Part shown: in pieces, positions 10,312-21,155 of the stretch | Numbering within the stretch: position 1 is the first letter of the stretch | Layout of the letters: every line of letters begins with the position of its first letter | From: Daphnia carinata | Lineage: Eukaryota > Arthropoda > Branchiopoda > Diplostraca > Daphniidae | DNA: 64,000 nt | Direction: 5' to 3' | Assembly: GCF_022539665.2 (NCBI RefSeq) | Contig: NW_026712501.1 | Span: 1 to 64,000, forward strand | The notes under the pieces: generated by a model | Told to the model about the DNA's origin: nothing | The model's input: only the letters and a program-made list of their open reading frames with translations | The model's database searches: none | Translations under genes and position numbers: made by a program

Positions 10312-12633
10312 CATGGTCACTTGAAAAATGATTTTAAATCAAATCAAACTACATTTCAAAAAGCAATCAAATCAAAAATCAATCATTTTTAGTTGAAATC
10401 AAATCAAAATCAAATCAAAACAAATCTCAAGTTGAATAAATCTATGAATTTGTAAATTTCCTAGAAGTAATTTCAGCAAAATCATGATTAAATTGCCCTT
10501 TTCCACTGGAAGCACAGTATTGTACTTAATAAAAAAGATTTAATTAATGGATCTAACATTCAAAAGTGTCTTTGTCAGACTTAGATCTCGTATTTTGGTT
10601 AGTCTCATCGGCTAAATCATTTGAGGACAAAGAAAAATCAACAGTTTTTGAATTTAATTCTCGTGTTTATCATCTGAAGAACATCCAGGTAAACTTGAAT
10701 TTAGGATGGGAGACGGATGCCAATATTGCAACATATTCAAATAGTAGGCAATACATTATGGTCAGTAGGCTACTAATCAATACTAGTTACCTTTTCGTTT
10801 ATCAAGATGGGATGGCAAGAATTCTGGTTTCGCAAAACATAAGGAAATCCAGGAGTTTATTGCAACATATTCAAATAGGTTTAGTACTTCATGGGAGCCA
10901 AATAAGGAAATCAGGAGTTTATGGAATCGAACAAAGAATTCCACCTCGTTGGGCAAGGAGTTGGGAGATAACGACCTATATGGTGGCAAACCGAACGATT
11001 TCGAGAGATGAAAATTATACTGTTATATGATTGTGACACAATAATTGTACCTAGTATTTGTTTTGCCAGATCACTAGCTTTGGTACTTCTGCCACACTTG
11101 TTCCATAGATCTGTAACTCTTTTCAAAGCTCGATTGAAAAAAACCTTAAAAGACGAGTTAGATTTTAAGATAGCTTCCATATCGGTTGTTGCCAATAAGT
11201 TTAAAGTATGAGCTGCGCAACGAATATGAGCCGGTAGCCAAATGTTTCTGTCTTCATCGTCGTCACAAACAGTAGAACTTAGAAGCTCGTAAGAATCAAT
11301 TTCTTCAATATTGTCATTCACTGACACGCTATCGACTTCCTCTCCAGCTAATTGGGATAGAATTTCTTCTGGAATTTCTTCCATGTCTCTGTCTGTTTCT
11401 ATAGTTTCAACACAAACATTAGAACTGATTTCTTGGCTATTGTTTTCATCAGCAGAAGCCATGGAGGGAGAGGCAAAATAAATCCGCATAGCTTTGACGA
11501 AATTAGACCCATTGTCTGTGACAATATGTTGGACTTTTCCTGCAAGTTCGTAGTCGAGAATGATGGAATGGATGAAATTTGCGATTTTGTCATACGTATG
11601 ACTTCCTATAAGTAAAAGTAAGTTATGGAAAAAAATCATGACATAATGTATATAATGTATAAAGTAATACGTATGAATCTCTTTAAACCGATTGCTGCTT
11701 AGTGGCGCTTTAATGTAATTCCATCTAGCCAATGGGCAGTCACACCCAGAAAACTTCTGCGCCTCGAACTCCAAATATCGGTAGTCAAAGAAACAACAGC
11801 TACTTTGCTAAATGTAGCCTTTAAATTGCTATGAAATTTTGCGAAATCTTTAGCGATCAAAGAGCAAAGAGTTTTGGACGAGAACAAAATAGTTTTTGAC
11901 ATCTTTTGAAAAAAAGGCCAATGCAACATCTTTGATGAGAAAATAGGAATCCAAAAAAATGCTACTTTAGCTGCAAATGTAGTTTAGTCTTGGCAGGGGT
12001 TTTAAATTGCTATGAAATTTTGCGAAATCTAATTGGGTGGATCTAAATAGCATAGTTTAAAGAATCAATACTTTTCGCATAAAATTGTTTGTACCTGATC
12101 GTAGTGTCTCGAAAAATTGGTATTTGCACCTCGACGCCCAGAAATCAATTTCTTACACAATCCACACTTCCCACGAATGTTTTGGTTGTAAGGGGGAGTT
12201 GAATCAGTCAAATCTTTTGGAAAAACAAACAGGGAAAAAATACCCACCTTGAACCACAAGAAAGAATTTTGAGTCGAACTATGCTCTAAGCCAACAACAT
12301 TAATGTCCTCAAAATCAATTTCATCTAACGATTCGTTTGAAGCCATGTTTTTATTATCCTCACAAACACTTCAGCACTAGATACTTTACTATAAACACTA
12401 TGTTCTGTTATAATCCTGTCAAAAGGGAATACGAACAATGGCTAATGGGCCTGTACTTAAAGTAAACCTAAACACTATTTGATTTTGATTTGGAATCGAT
12501 TTGTGTGAACGATAAAATCATCATCAAAATCCCCATTTTAAAAATGATTTTTAAATCAAAATCATAAAAATCCGATTTAAATCGTGATTTAAATCATTTT
12601 TTATTTAAATCGTTTATGATTTGGCGACCACTG
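10312..12633 (-). mobile_element. hAT-superfamily DNA transposon, degraded (2.3 kb)
   Basis: The right end, read on the minus strand, begins CAGTGGTCGCCAAATCATAA, a hAT-like terminus. The left end reads CATGGTCACTTG, a degenerate match. AATATTA stands directly outside both ends (10305-10311 and 12634-12640), fitting a degraded 8-bp target duplication. Both subterminal regions (about 10330-10430 and 12480-12620) are packed with ATTTAAATC-type repeats, as if binding sites for the transposase. The interior encodes hAT transposase pieces on the minus strand. Confidence 0.8.
10911..12346 (-). pseudogene. hAT transposase with BED-type zinc finger, fragmented
   Basis: The start is at 12346 (MASNESLDEIDFEDINVVG). 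An early segment, CGLCKKLISGRRGANTNFSR followed by HYDQV, has the CxxC...H spacing of a BED finger. The 11699-11929 frame carries VVSLTTDIWSSRRRSFLGVT and AHWLDG, typical of the hAT catalytic region. The 10911-11774 frame has HIVTDNGSNF, WLPAHIRCAAHTLNL and PTRWNSLFDSI, all hAT landmarks. The pieces are in different frames, and a C-terminal dimerisation region is not evident. A 65-bp GT...AG segment near 11612-11676 could be an intron, but removing it does not restore the frame, so I leave it open. Transposition activity is very unlikely. Confidence 0.8.
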
Positions 12634-12795
12634 AATATTATATATAACAGTTTCATAATCTCAGAAACCATACTTTTTTGATTGACTTTCGTCCAGGCCG
12701 TTATAAATGAGAAACCACTGAACTGGTTTGCTAGTAGGTAGCAAACACGATATCCCTCGAGTGCATATTCCTTGTATACACTCATCGAGAGAGTA

Positions 12796-13241
12796 TCATT
12801 TTCCTTGGTGATGACTGATGGATACCCACACGGCCATTGTATAATGCTCCTGTGCTTTCGTTGCGTAGTATTTGGGAGCATCGGTGTAGTAGCTTGGAGT
12901 AGCGTATGCTGTTGTGTAATACTCGGCTTCTTCGCTGTGTAGTGCTCGGGTGCCTTGGTGGTGTCGTATAGGACGCCGGAGTGGTGTATAGTATCCAGAA
13001 GAAAACGAGCCCATTGGTCCACCCATGGACTCACCAGCCATCAAGATACAACAGCCAACAGCAGCCTTATGGCCTAGTTAGCTACAAGTGGAAAACGAAT
13101 GCGATTTAATAAATGAATCAAACAAAGGGCCTTATCAAAATGGTGCAACTAATTGAAGGAAAAGTCAAAACTCTGAAAGAATCTACCACGAATTTATTAA
13201 TAAAACGTGTTATTAAGTTTGAAAACGTGATACTTACCCAT
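12796..13241 (-). pseudogene. Tyrosine-rich YYT-repeat secreted protein, frameshifted
   Basis: Exon 1 is only ATGG (13241-13238), followed by a textbook donor GTAAGT. Exon 2 begins at 13073 after CTAG and gives MGHKAAVGCCILMAGESMGG, a signal-peptide-like start. The body has the repeat units EYYTTAYATPSYYTDAPKYY and ATKAQEHYT. Between YYTPL and AEYYTT the tyrosine-repeat sense lies in another frame (DTTKAPEHYTAKK), so two compensating indels have scrambled about 20 codons. The reading ends with a non-repeat tail. Related genes lie at 60716-61542 and, as a scrap, 31725-31858. The composition suggests a cuticle or other extracellular matrix protein; that role is inferred. Confidence 0.6.
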
Positions 13242-13350
13242 GATTGTAAAATAATGTAGACTTGATAGCGAACAGCTGTGTGACACTCGATATACTACCG
13301 TTGCTGTTCCATGAGCCCATTCGACGTATTCCATATTTGTTTTATCCTCA

Positions 13351-13357
13351 TTTTATA
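13351..13357 (-). promoter_or_regulatory. TATA box of the YYT-repeat gene
   Basis: On the minus strand CTTATAAAATGAGG lies about 110 bp upstream of the start codon at 13241. The second YYT gene has the closely similar CTTATAAAACGAGG about 122 bp upstream of its ATG. Confidence 0.5.
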
Positions 13358-13659
13358 AGAATTTTGCACCCCTAATGCACGCCACTAGCCTGTGGCATTG
13401 GTAATAAGAAATGAGGTATAATATTGTTGTCCTTTAATGACGTTGTCATGTACCTGAAGACATTCTCTTCCCTTCCGGCTGTTGGCGATTGCGATTGAAA
13501 CCCACATAATCTGTGAAAACTAGGGTATTCTCTACTGTTGCACAAATCGAAACCTTTCGCCTTGATTTTCACCAGTTTACAGGGGAAATAAAGATACGTC
13601 CTATAATGATAACGCCATGTCAAGCCTAGAATTACAGGATTAACAATAAATGACAAAAA

Positions 13660-15044
13660 TGAATAATGACGATCCTAAATTTGCTTCAACTTATTTTTTC
13701 CCCACAGTTACAATAACACAGAACATCAGTCTTTTATTTTTTTTTACCACATGCACCTTGTAATGACTGCATTCTGTTGTTTCTCACCACGTCCTGTTGG
13801 GAACTGGCAACCTGGCAGTTCAGCTCCCTAACATGGACGTGTACTCGCAGGCCCTGCAATTGTGGGAGCCACATGATTGCTGGGAAGAGACATAAAAATA
13901 CAAGGTAATAAAGACCAAGTTACTGACAACTACGTTTCTTTATGAACTGTAAGTTGCAGCATATGCTTAAAGCCATAGCAAAATGACTAGATGCAGTAAA
14001 TTATTTTTCTGAAATTAGAAAAACATCTAGAAATTTTCAAATACACAAAATCTGAACGGCCGAGTTGTCCTGCCCGCATATGGAGCGGTCACGCGGAAAC
14101 TTTGCCAACGTTAGTTCACGAACCAGTGTCTGTCTCAAGTAGTAGCCGATTTTGATTCTTATCAGTTTTCATGAGACAAATTAATAAATAAGTGAAACTA
14201 TGGTGATGGTGATGCTGGGCGGCTTCTCATGTGACGTTTTTTTGTCTTAACACTCCTGAATTAGTAACTGGGGAGCTACTGTATTATGCAGCCGATTTGA
14301 AAAAGCAGTTGAGCATGTTGTGTTCCACGTGTGTTGCAATAAAAATCAAGTTGTTTTCTATGGGTTGGACGCCGCCCAGATGGCCTAGGTTAAGAGATGA
14401 GAGGGTGGAAATCGTAATAATGAGAGGATTATTTCCGTAAGGATAACCCCCCTCACCCACTCCATACATTAGGGAAATATCTGTGTGCTATTGAGTGTGA
14501 AAAGCGATTACTCAGTGTATTTAAATAAGGTCTTTCAGTGCATGTAACAACGTCAGCTAATACCTGGTACACCGAGGCCTTAAAAATCGTTAAGCTCATG
14601 CCGGATCTCTTGCCTTCAAATACGAACGTACTATGCAAGTTTAATTTACTGATGTGAAATAAAAGTATGATATGTCTCCATTTACGTTTAGCATTATTAC
14701 GCAGGGCATGAACAGTTTGAAAAACGTTACTTCTCTGTGTGAGCATAAGTTTTGTCGATTTGTACACAACCGAAGGCAGGTCTCACACAAGGCTTCTTTG
14801 ATGCATGGCGGAGAAAAGAATACCTTTGTCTTGATTGTTGGCTGAAAGCAATCAATGATAATATTATAAATACCATTGATTGTTGTTTGCTCCTGAAAAA
14901 TTCCTGATGTGACACTACACAGCAGACGACTAAAGAAATTAGAAGATATGCGTGAATGTGCGGCTTACCTGCCACCTAGCGCCAAACCGAAGAGAAGTTT
15001 CCAAATTTTGTAGCGGGACTGCTAGATTCCCGTCACGAATGCTT
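13660..15044. other. No recognisable gene
   Basis: AT-rich DNA without a convincing coding region. Small open frames such as 14231-14440 plus and 14453-14767 minus have no motif I know. Confidence 0.5.
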
Positions 15045-15052
15045 GTTACACC

Positions 15053-15496
15053 CAGAGCTGCCGTAATCGCGATTGAAAATTAATCGCGATTGCGATTTCG
15101 ATTAAAATTTTAATCGGCGATCAAATTATTTTAAAATAATCGCAATCGGCGATTAAAGTGGAAAAAAATTAATTTTTAATCGCGATTATTTTTCAATTAT
15201 TTAGCGACATCTATGAACGGTAGATGAGACTATATGAAAGTCTACTCATAGCTTTGTCATTTTTGTAGCAGACGCTTTTTTTGAAATGTTCACTTTTTCA
15301 ATTTTTTTCAATTTAAACAGTGTTAAGCTATTTTCTTACTGCTAGATGGCGCTCAAAAATAATCGGAAAAACAATCGCTAACAAATTTAATCGCCGATCA
15401 AATTTTTTCAACAGACGAATGATCGCCGATCATTTTTTTTTGCGATTATCGACGGCTACCGATAATCGCTCAAGAAATAATCGGACGGCAAGTCTG
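15053..15496. mobile_element. Non-autonomous hAT-type MITE (444 bp)
   Basis: The left end is CAGAGCTGCCG, and the right end on the other strand is CAGACTTGCCG. Subterminal regions are dense in GATCGCCGATT-like motifs (about 15070-15190 and 15385-15480). Flanking octamers GTTACACC (15045-15052) and GGTACAAC (15497-15504) match at six of eight, a decayed target duplication. It has no coding capacity. The same family, with a perfect target duplication, is at 51852-57230. Confidence 0.75.
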
Positions 15497-15507
15497 GGTA
15501 CAACTAT

Positions 15508-15768
15508 GTGCGATGGCATACAGTGGCTAATATGGTGATGGACGTAGTCCGGCCATTTGGAGATTGTCTGACACTAATTCCAGGTCAAAATGGCTTCAAG
15601 ACTGTCGTAAAGATCCACATTAGCTACAATATGCTATTACACATGGCTGCACTCATGGTATATGGTGGCTATATTGTGATGAACGTAGTCCGACCATTTG
15701 GAGATTGTCTGACGCTCATTCCATGTCGAAATGCCTTCAAGACTGTCGTAAAGATCCATATAGTCTGA
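15508..15768 (+). repeat. 141-bp tandem duplication inside an 86-codon open frame
   Basis: Two copies of a 141-bp unit are offset from ACGTAGTCC at 15542 to the same word at 15683. The unit is 47 codons, so the frame is kept: VVRPFGDCLTLIP and FKTVVKIHI appear in both. I recognise no protein family, and it may be non-coding. Confidence 0.5.
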
Positions 15769-16034
15769 ACAACCTTGGCTCGAATTGAAAGCGAACGCTG
15801 TACCCCTAAATGAAGGAAGCTAGAGTCTACACGGATTACCGACCGGTAATTCGACCGATCCCACCTTGATTTCATGTTCCTAATAAAAAATTTAGAGAAG
15901 CCTGTTCGTAAATATCTATACAGGTTAAGTTAATCATTCGACTTCATTGATAAATCTGATGCTAATTGCAAGGCGATAATGGATGAAAGAGTGACTTAAG
16001 GATCGGAACAGTTTGAATAACTTTAAATTGCGAC

Positions 16035-16167
16035 TACGTTGGCTGGTTGCATTGGGAACCAGCACTTAATTCTAAATCGAAGAAACTATAGGTGCCCACG
16101 TCGATTATAAAATGTGGTTAAAGTTAATACGGCTACGACGCACAAACCCACTCCTTTCTCACGTGAT
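16035..16167 (+). repeat. Diverged direct repeat, left copy
   Basis: This segment (GGCTGGTT ... ACAAACCCACTCCTTTCTCACG) resembles 17810-17935 in order and orientation, sharing GGTTG/CC..., GGTG(C/T)CCAC, TTAATACGG and CAAACCCACTC. The two copies bracket the cuticle gene. Confidence 0.5.
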
Positions 16168-16278
16168 TTTAGATTGACATTCATATTCGCGTGTATTTTT
16201 TGTACCGATAATACAAGAGATGCCAGTGCATTCAGAACATAAATTTAAATAATGTGTTCAGCCAGGATTTTATATAAT

Positions 16279-17048
16279 TTAGTAAATCTTATAGCCTTTG
16301 CCGTTGAAAGGGATGTGAACAGGTGCAACTGGGAGCTCATATTCGTGGACGGGAGCGACGGGCAAGTGATCACCTTTTGGCTGGAATCCAGCTTCGTCAG
16401 CCGCCCAGGTCAAAGTGAACTTCTCGCCTTCAGGAGAAACCCAGTAAGAAGATCCCTTGTTGGTGTTGCCTAGGACTTCACCGTACGATTCTTTGCCGTA
16501 GGAATCGTAGGTGACTCCTTGCATCTTCTTCTGAACCTGAGACTCTTCGCGGGTGGTGTAGTCAGATTGGGCATAGCTATCGGTTGAAATAATAAAATTT
16601 GTCTAATGGTTATCTTTAGTTCTTAAAATAATGAGTATAAAGTATGAAATAGATTTACCTCCATTGGCTGCTGCCATCGAGATTGCGCTCGTCAGATTGG
16701 CTGGTGGCGGTGATGTCGGCGTATTTGTTATCCTTGTTGTAGCTGGGAGTAGGGTAAGCTGGTGCGGGGTAGACTGGTGCAGGGTAGGCTGGTGCAGGGT
16801 AGGCTGGTGCAGGGTAGGCTGGTGCAGGATAGGCCGCTGCGGGGTAACTAGGAGTAGTGTACTTCGGTACAGGGTAGCTTGGGGCTGGGTAGCCGGGTGC
16901 GTTGTACTCCGGCTTGTAGCTGGATGGAACAGCGGCAGCGACGGCCAAGAAAGCGGCGACGATGAACTGTCAGAAAATGTCGTTTTAAATATAAAGTTAA
17001 TTTTATTTCAAAATAAGAATAAGAGATGAAATGCCTTACGAGCTTCAT
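16279..17048 (-). CDS. RR-type chitin-binding cuticle protein (CPR family)
   Basis: Three exons on the minus strand: 17048-17040 (ATG AAG CTC, donor GTAAGG), 16966-16659 and 16576-16279. All have GT-AG introns and they sum to 204 codons plus stop with frame kept. The start MKLFIVAAFLAVAAAVPSS is a signal peptide, and the very short first exon is usual for arthropod cuticle genes. Residues about 20-75 form a PAPAYPAP low-complexity repeat. The C-terminal half holds the Rebers-Riddiford chitin-binding domain: SQWSYAQSDYTTREE, GSSYWVSPEGEKFTLTWAAD, EAGFQPKGDHLP. The product would be secreted from the epidermis and bind chitin in the exoskeleton. No defect is seen, so this is the clearest intact host gene in the window. 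RR-1 versus RR-2 subclass is not settled. Confidence 0.9.
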
Positions 17049-17103
17049 GTTGTATTAGGAGGGTTTGATAAACAACTGATTTTCTGAGTCCTTCCATCCT
17101 GGA

Positions 17104-17111
17104 CTTTTATA
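17104..17111 (-). promoter_or_regulatory. TATA box of the cuticle gene
   Basis: CTATAAAAGTCC on the minus strand, about 56 bp upstream of the start codon, which is a suitable distance for a short 5' untranslated region. Confidence 0.6.
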
Positions 17112-17119
17112 GTCGAGTG

Positions 17120-19370
17120 AGAGGCAAAGAGCATTCAGTTGACCTAGTTGTTTTGGCAGCTAGATTTCGCCAGAGCAAATTAGGTTTTGGGCGTTGAATA
17201 AAATACCTTACTTTCGCTTTTCACGTTAACCACGGTGCATTTTTTATTTTGTTTGGCTGGTGAAGGATTTATTTTGTCTCCTGGTCTTTGATGAACAGAA
17301 ATCAATATCGTGTTATAGGAGTATTAACACGTCTGTGTCTATGAAATACAAATAATATAATTTATCTTACTAAAATCAGGTTGGGTGAACGATAATTTGC
17401 TCAATTCCGACCCGTGATTAGACCATCCGATTTTTCTATTTGGGTTTTTTCACATGTAATTGTTGTTCTAGCGTAACAGAAATTCTATCCAGCAGACATT
17501 AAAGGAAGTAAAGAATAAAGTTCATTTATTAAAATTCCCAATTTTGTTTATTTTGTTTTCTAAGTTTAACATTAAACGTAAGCTTTTCCCATAATGAACC
17601 GTAGCCTTTTATCAGTGGTAGTTAGATCATCTATTGACAGTATAAAAGACTTGATAAAACAATTTATGTTTGGTAACGGTGTGTGTTCGCTAACGCCGTT
17701 ACTGCGTGTATATGCCTTACTAATGTTTATCTAATTCTAATTGCAGGTCTGGGAATGGCTGGAAAGAGTGACGCAAAGGTCGTGCCAGGTAAAACAACGA
17801 TGAGCTGTGACCACGCTGGCTGGTTCCATGGAAAGCAAACGCTATCAACTCTAAATGGAAATTAGGTGTCCACATGAATTATAAACGGTGGATTAATACG
17901 GATATGGCGACCAAACCCACTCTTTTCTCACGTTACAGGTAAGTTAAACTTCAAAAATATTTTTTATGAGTGTTTAATAATTTTATAGTTGTCACTAACA
18001 AAAATTTTACCGAACCGAAAGAGTTAGAGTAGTGTGTGATTCCATAAACGACGTCCACAGCATGACCATCTATGACAACGAAACGTGTAAAGCTGTCCAC
18101 TACTTTGTAGAAATAAAAGACATTTTGCTTACGTTGACGGCATTTATATTTGCATCATGCGTTCGATGTACAGATATAACTTATAGGACATGTTTTTAAT
18201 ATTCAATTACATATCGGGAAAGCTAGTAAGTATCGTGGCTCACGATAGCTATTGTTGCGAAAAATTCTGCACGGTCGGCCTAATCCGACGCAGCGCAAAG
18301 ATGGTTTCTTCATCGGTGGACGAGAGTTGCCAAAAGAAGAACTGAAATCTCCTATGCCCAGAAAAATGTCGTAAAGCAAATACCACGTCTGAATGGAGCT
18401 TCTGGTGAAAACACACAAAGAACTATCGTGGATGTCTGCTAAATTTTTAAAAATCCTTCTGCCGATGTTAATGGAAAAGATAATCAGTTGCGATGTATCG
18501 CATGAAAATCATGCAACTCGTCATTCGTGAAAAATAACGATATTTGGAACGCAAGCCTCGCCTCGATGCGACGTTTTTACGGCAATCTGAGCTGCGTTGC
18601 AGTGTCTTTCATATGGGCTTTATTCACACTATACAACACGTTGCCGTGAAAGAAGGGAAAAAAGCGTAAAATAGGGTGAAAAAGATAAACGGTAGCGCAT
18701 GATAAAAAGTGACGAATTGCGCGGCAAAATACGCTTATAATATGAAACAAATGGTTTTACGATGGAATTCAAAACTATGTCTGAGAATAAGAAAAATTGA
18801 CAGTGTTATATTGGATAAACAGCAAGGCATGTCAAAAGTTCAAGTCAAAAGGTACATTATATTTGTTGAAGCCCAAGTAGTTGGAGGACCTATTTGGGGC
18901 TGGAGAAATCAGATGTTCAAAAATGACTTGTTTACGACAATTTCGATTTTTACGACAAACGATTTCAACAGCAAACCTTTGCGTAGTCCAAACTTCCCAA
19001 GCGCCGCTGCAGCGTTTGAAATAAAGGGTGAAAAAAAGGGTCTTAGCGCAACGAAACATTCCGTTACAGTAGGAGAAAAAGGCCCTTCGCGCAACGAAAG
19101 CTTTCATTGCAATAGATTGCACCAGCACTGTAGTCTGTTCTCCATACGGAAGTATGGAGATTTTGTTGACAACCCGGCGCTGCCAAAGACTAGCAGACGT
19201 ACCTAATCGCATCACAGCTCTCAATCAAATATATAATTTTTTGTATTCAAGCTGTGACAATCACTTTCTGTTTAGGCAATAGACGTATGGCTAGATATAC
19301 GTGACGATGAGGTTAAGAAACCAGTTCTTAGCCTAATTTCATAGTGCTCTATGATCGTGGGTAAATTGGT
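17120..19370. other. No recognisable gene (apart from a repeat at 17810-17935)
   Basis: AT-rich intergenic DNA. The segment 17810-17935 is the right copy of the diverged repeat at 16035-16167. Open frames 17683-17865 and 18709-19206 (plus) and 18832-19224 (minus) show no family motif or splice pattern that convinces me. Confidence 0.5.
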
Positions 19371-19373
19371 TTA

Positions 19374-20440
19374 ATGCTTAAATTAGATTTATCGTTAGTA
19401 TTGACGTATTTCTTTTTTTTTTTGGAAAGAAAGGTGTCTAAACGAGTATACCGCCTTTTTTGTCACCCCAGCCAAATGCGTTTTCAAAGGGATAGTTTGG
19501 CAATTGTTTCAGCACTAAGAAAAAGTCCATTTCAAAGTGGCCATCATCTTGGCATAAAGTTTGATCTCCAATTACTACTTGAATGGCAGTGTTTAAATGA
19601 AAACTGGAACAAACTAGAGAAAAATGGGATACTGACATCTGAACAGATTAATCTGTTGGTTGAAGCTACAAATAACAAATCAATAAGAAGTCCAAGTGGA
19701 AATTTCCCTTGTGCATGCTGCGATGGGGAATGTGAGTTAAAATGTCAAAGCATGTCCCAAAGCTCAATTGGATCTTTATGTACTGAGAAACTAGTTATAA
19801 AATTTCGTAACACATGGACATGGAACAAGGTTGCTGGTAGATTTGATTTACATTTGTTACATTATTATTTGTTGGTTGAAGATTACTCACCTTTTATTTT
19901 TAGGTTTGAGGGATGTGATAGAATGTAGAAAGAATCTTGAGACACAGTTAGAGGATCTCTGCATCAGATCTTCACAAAGCAGTTTGAATCTTCAAAATTT
20001 AACGAAGTAGCTCATCCTTTTCCCGTCGATACATTGAACAGGTGAGGAAAGTTCGCCTTGCGGAGGATTCAAGAACTCGAGGGATTGAAAATCTGAATAA
20101 AAACGAACTGGATAAATCTAATGTCCAGAGAAAATGGTAGTAGTCTTTCCTTTTAGTCTTGTTTTCTTACAACTGTAGACTGTACATGCAAGGGTGTATG
20201 AAGAAATAGCCAGCATTTCATCAGAGAAGAGTAAAAATCCTGCGTCGTCACCTCACACAATTGTCGCTACCTTAACTGAAGTAGGATCTAATGCTGCACT
20301 TAACTTTCTGTTTGCATTTTTCCGTCGCGTATGGCAATCAGGTAAACATAAGATTCTACTATAGCCGGCAAAATGTTTAACACCTTGTTTTGCAATAGGC
20401 GAAGAGGGGTTGCCTGGTTTGAGATGCTGATTCACGCACT
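19374..20440 (+). pseudogene. Fragment of a conserved multi-exon gene, probably decayed
   Basis: Coding-like exons with short introns can be followed. The first covers about 19470-19835 (ACCDGECELKCQSMSQSSIG, TEKLVIKFRNTWTWNKVAG). An intron GTAGATTT...TTTTAG keeps frame into GLRDVIECRKNLETQLEDLC and RSSQSSLNLQNLTK (from 19903). One extra base near 20008 then shifts the frame to SSFSRRYIEQVRKVRLAEDS. A further intron ending ATGCAAG joins to VYEEIASISSEKSKNPASSP and EVGSNAALNFLFAFFRRVWQ, then a last intron to SGEEGLPGLRC and a stop. The conserved feel and intron phases say a real gene was here; the frameshift and early end say fragment. From memory the last block resembles a giant HECT-type ubiquitin ligase (HECTD4-like), but I cannot confirm it. 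Confidence 0.45.
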
Positions 20441-21155
20441 AGAATCACATCGCAGTTGACCTCTCGCGTCTATCTTTCACCTTCTACATCAAGTGGATAA
20501 TAGCACATATGACTCTGATTCAGGTTGCTCAACAAATCTGTCTCATTTCTGCGTTCCATTTTTTCGAGTACGGATTTTTAATTTTTTTAAAACTTTCCTA
20601 CCAACAAAAATTACGGGAACTCCTCTTCTTATTTAGAGATAGTTTATGTTCCATTCCTCTATGGGATCGACAAGTGGCGCTACAGCTTCTTTTAGAAGTC
20701 AGCATTTAGCGTGGAAGTCTCGTCTGTGTTTTATATGCTATACACGTTCTGCTCGAATTATGGGACGTATTGTATATTATCGTGAATTTTTTTTGCCACC
20801 CCCATATCCTAGGGCTAGGCCGCGGGTAGGGACACTCCATGCGTGCGATTTTAGGGGTGATCCAATATTTTATGTCTATGATTTATTTCATAGAATCCTG
20901 AACGGATTTGACATAAATAATTGGAGTTAAAGAGCATTCCTTTATCTTTCGAATGCAACAAACCCGGTAATAGTAAACACCACAACAACTTTTTTTTTAT
21001 GTTGTTTAAGGTCTCCCGTGTCGTTGCCATATCGGGAACGGGTCGTCCTAGGAGACCAAAATTAGCACCCGGAAAATTACTTGAGTAGATGAGGGGACTT
21101 TGACTTGGTTCAGCAGCGTTTGTGAAGTTCCTGAATTCCTGATTTCAGAAGAAAT

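Noticed and set aside
10566-11030. 154-codon plus-strand frame inside the hAT element
   Set aside because: It overlaps the end of the minus-strand transposase and has no motif; local short repeats make it look longer than it deserves.
11612-11676. Possible intron in the hAT transposase
   Set aside because: It has GT...AG ends, but its 65-bp length breaks the frame on both sides and the region is open without splicing.
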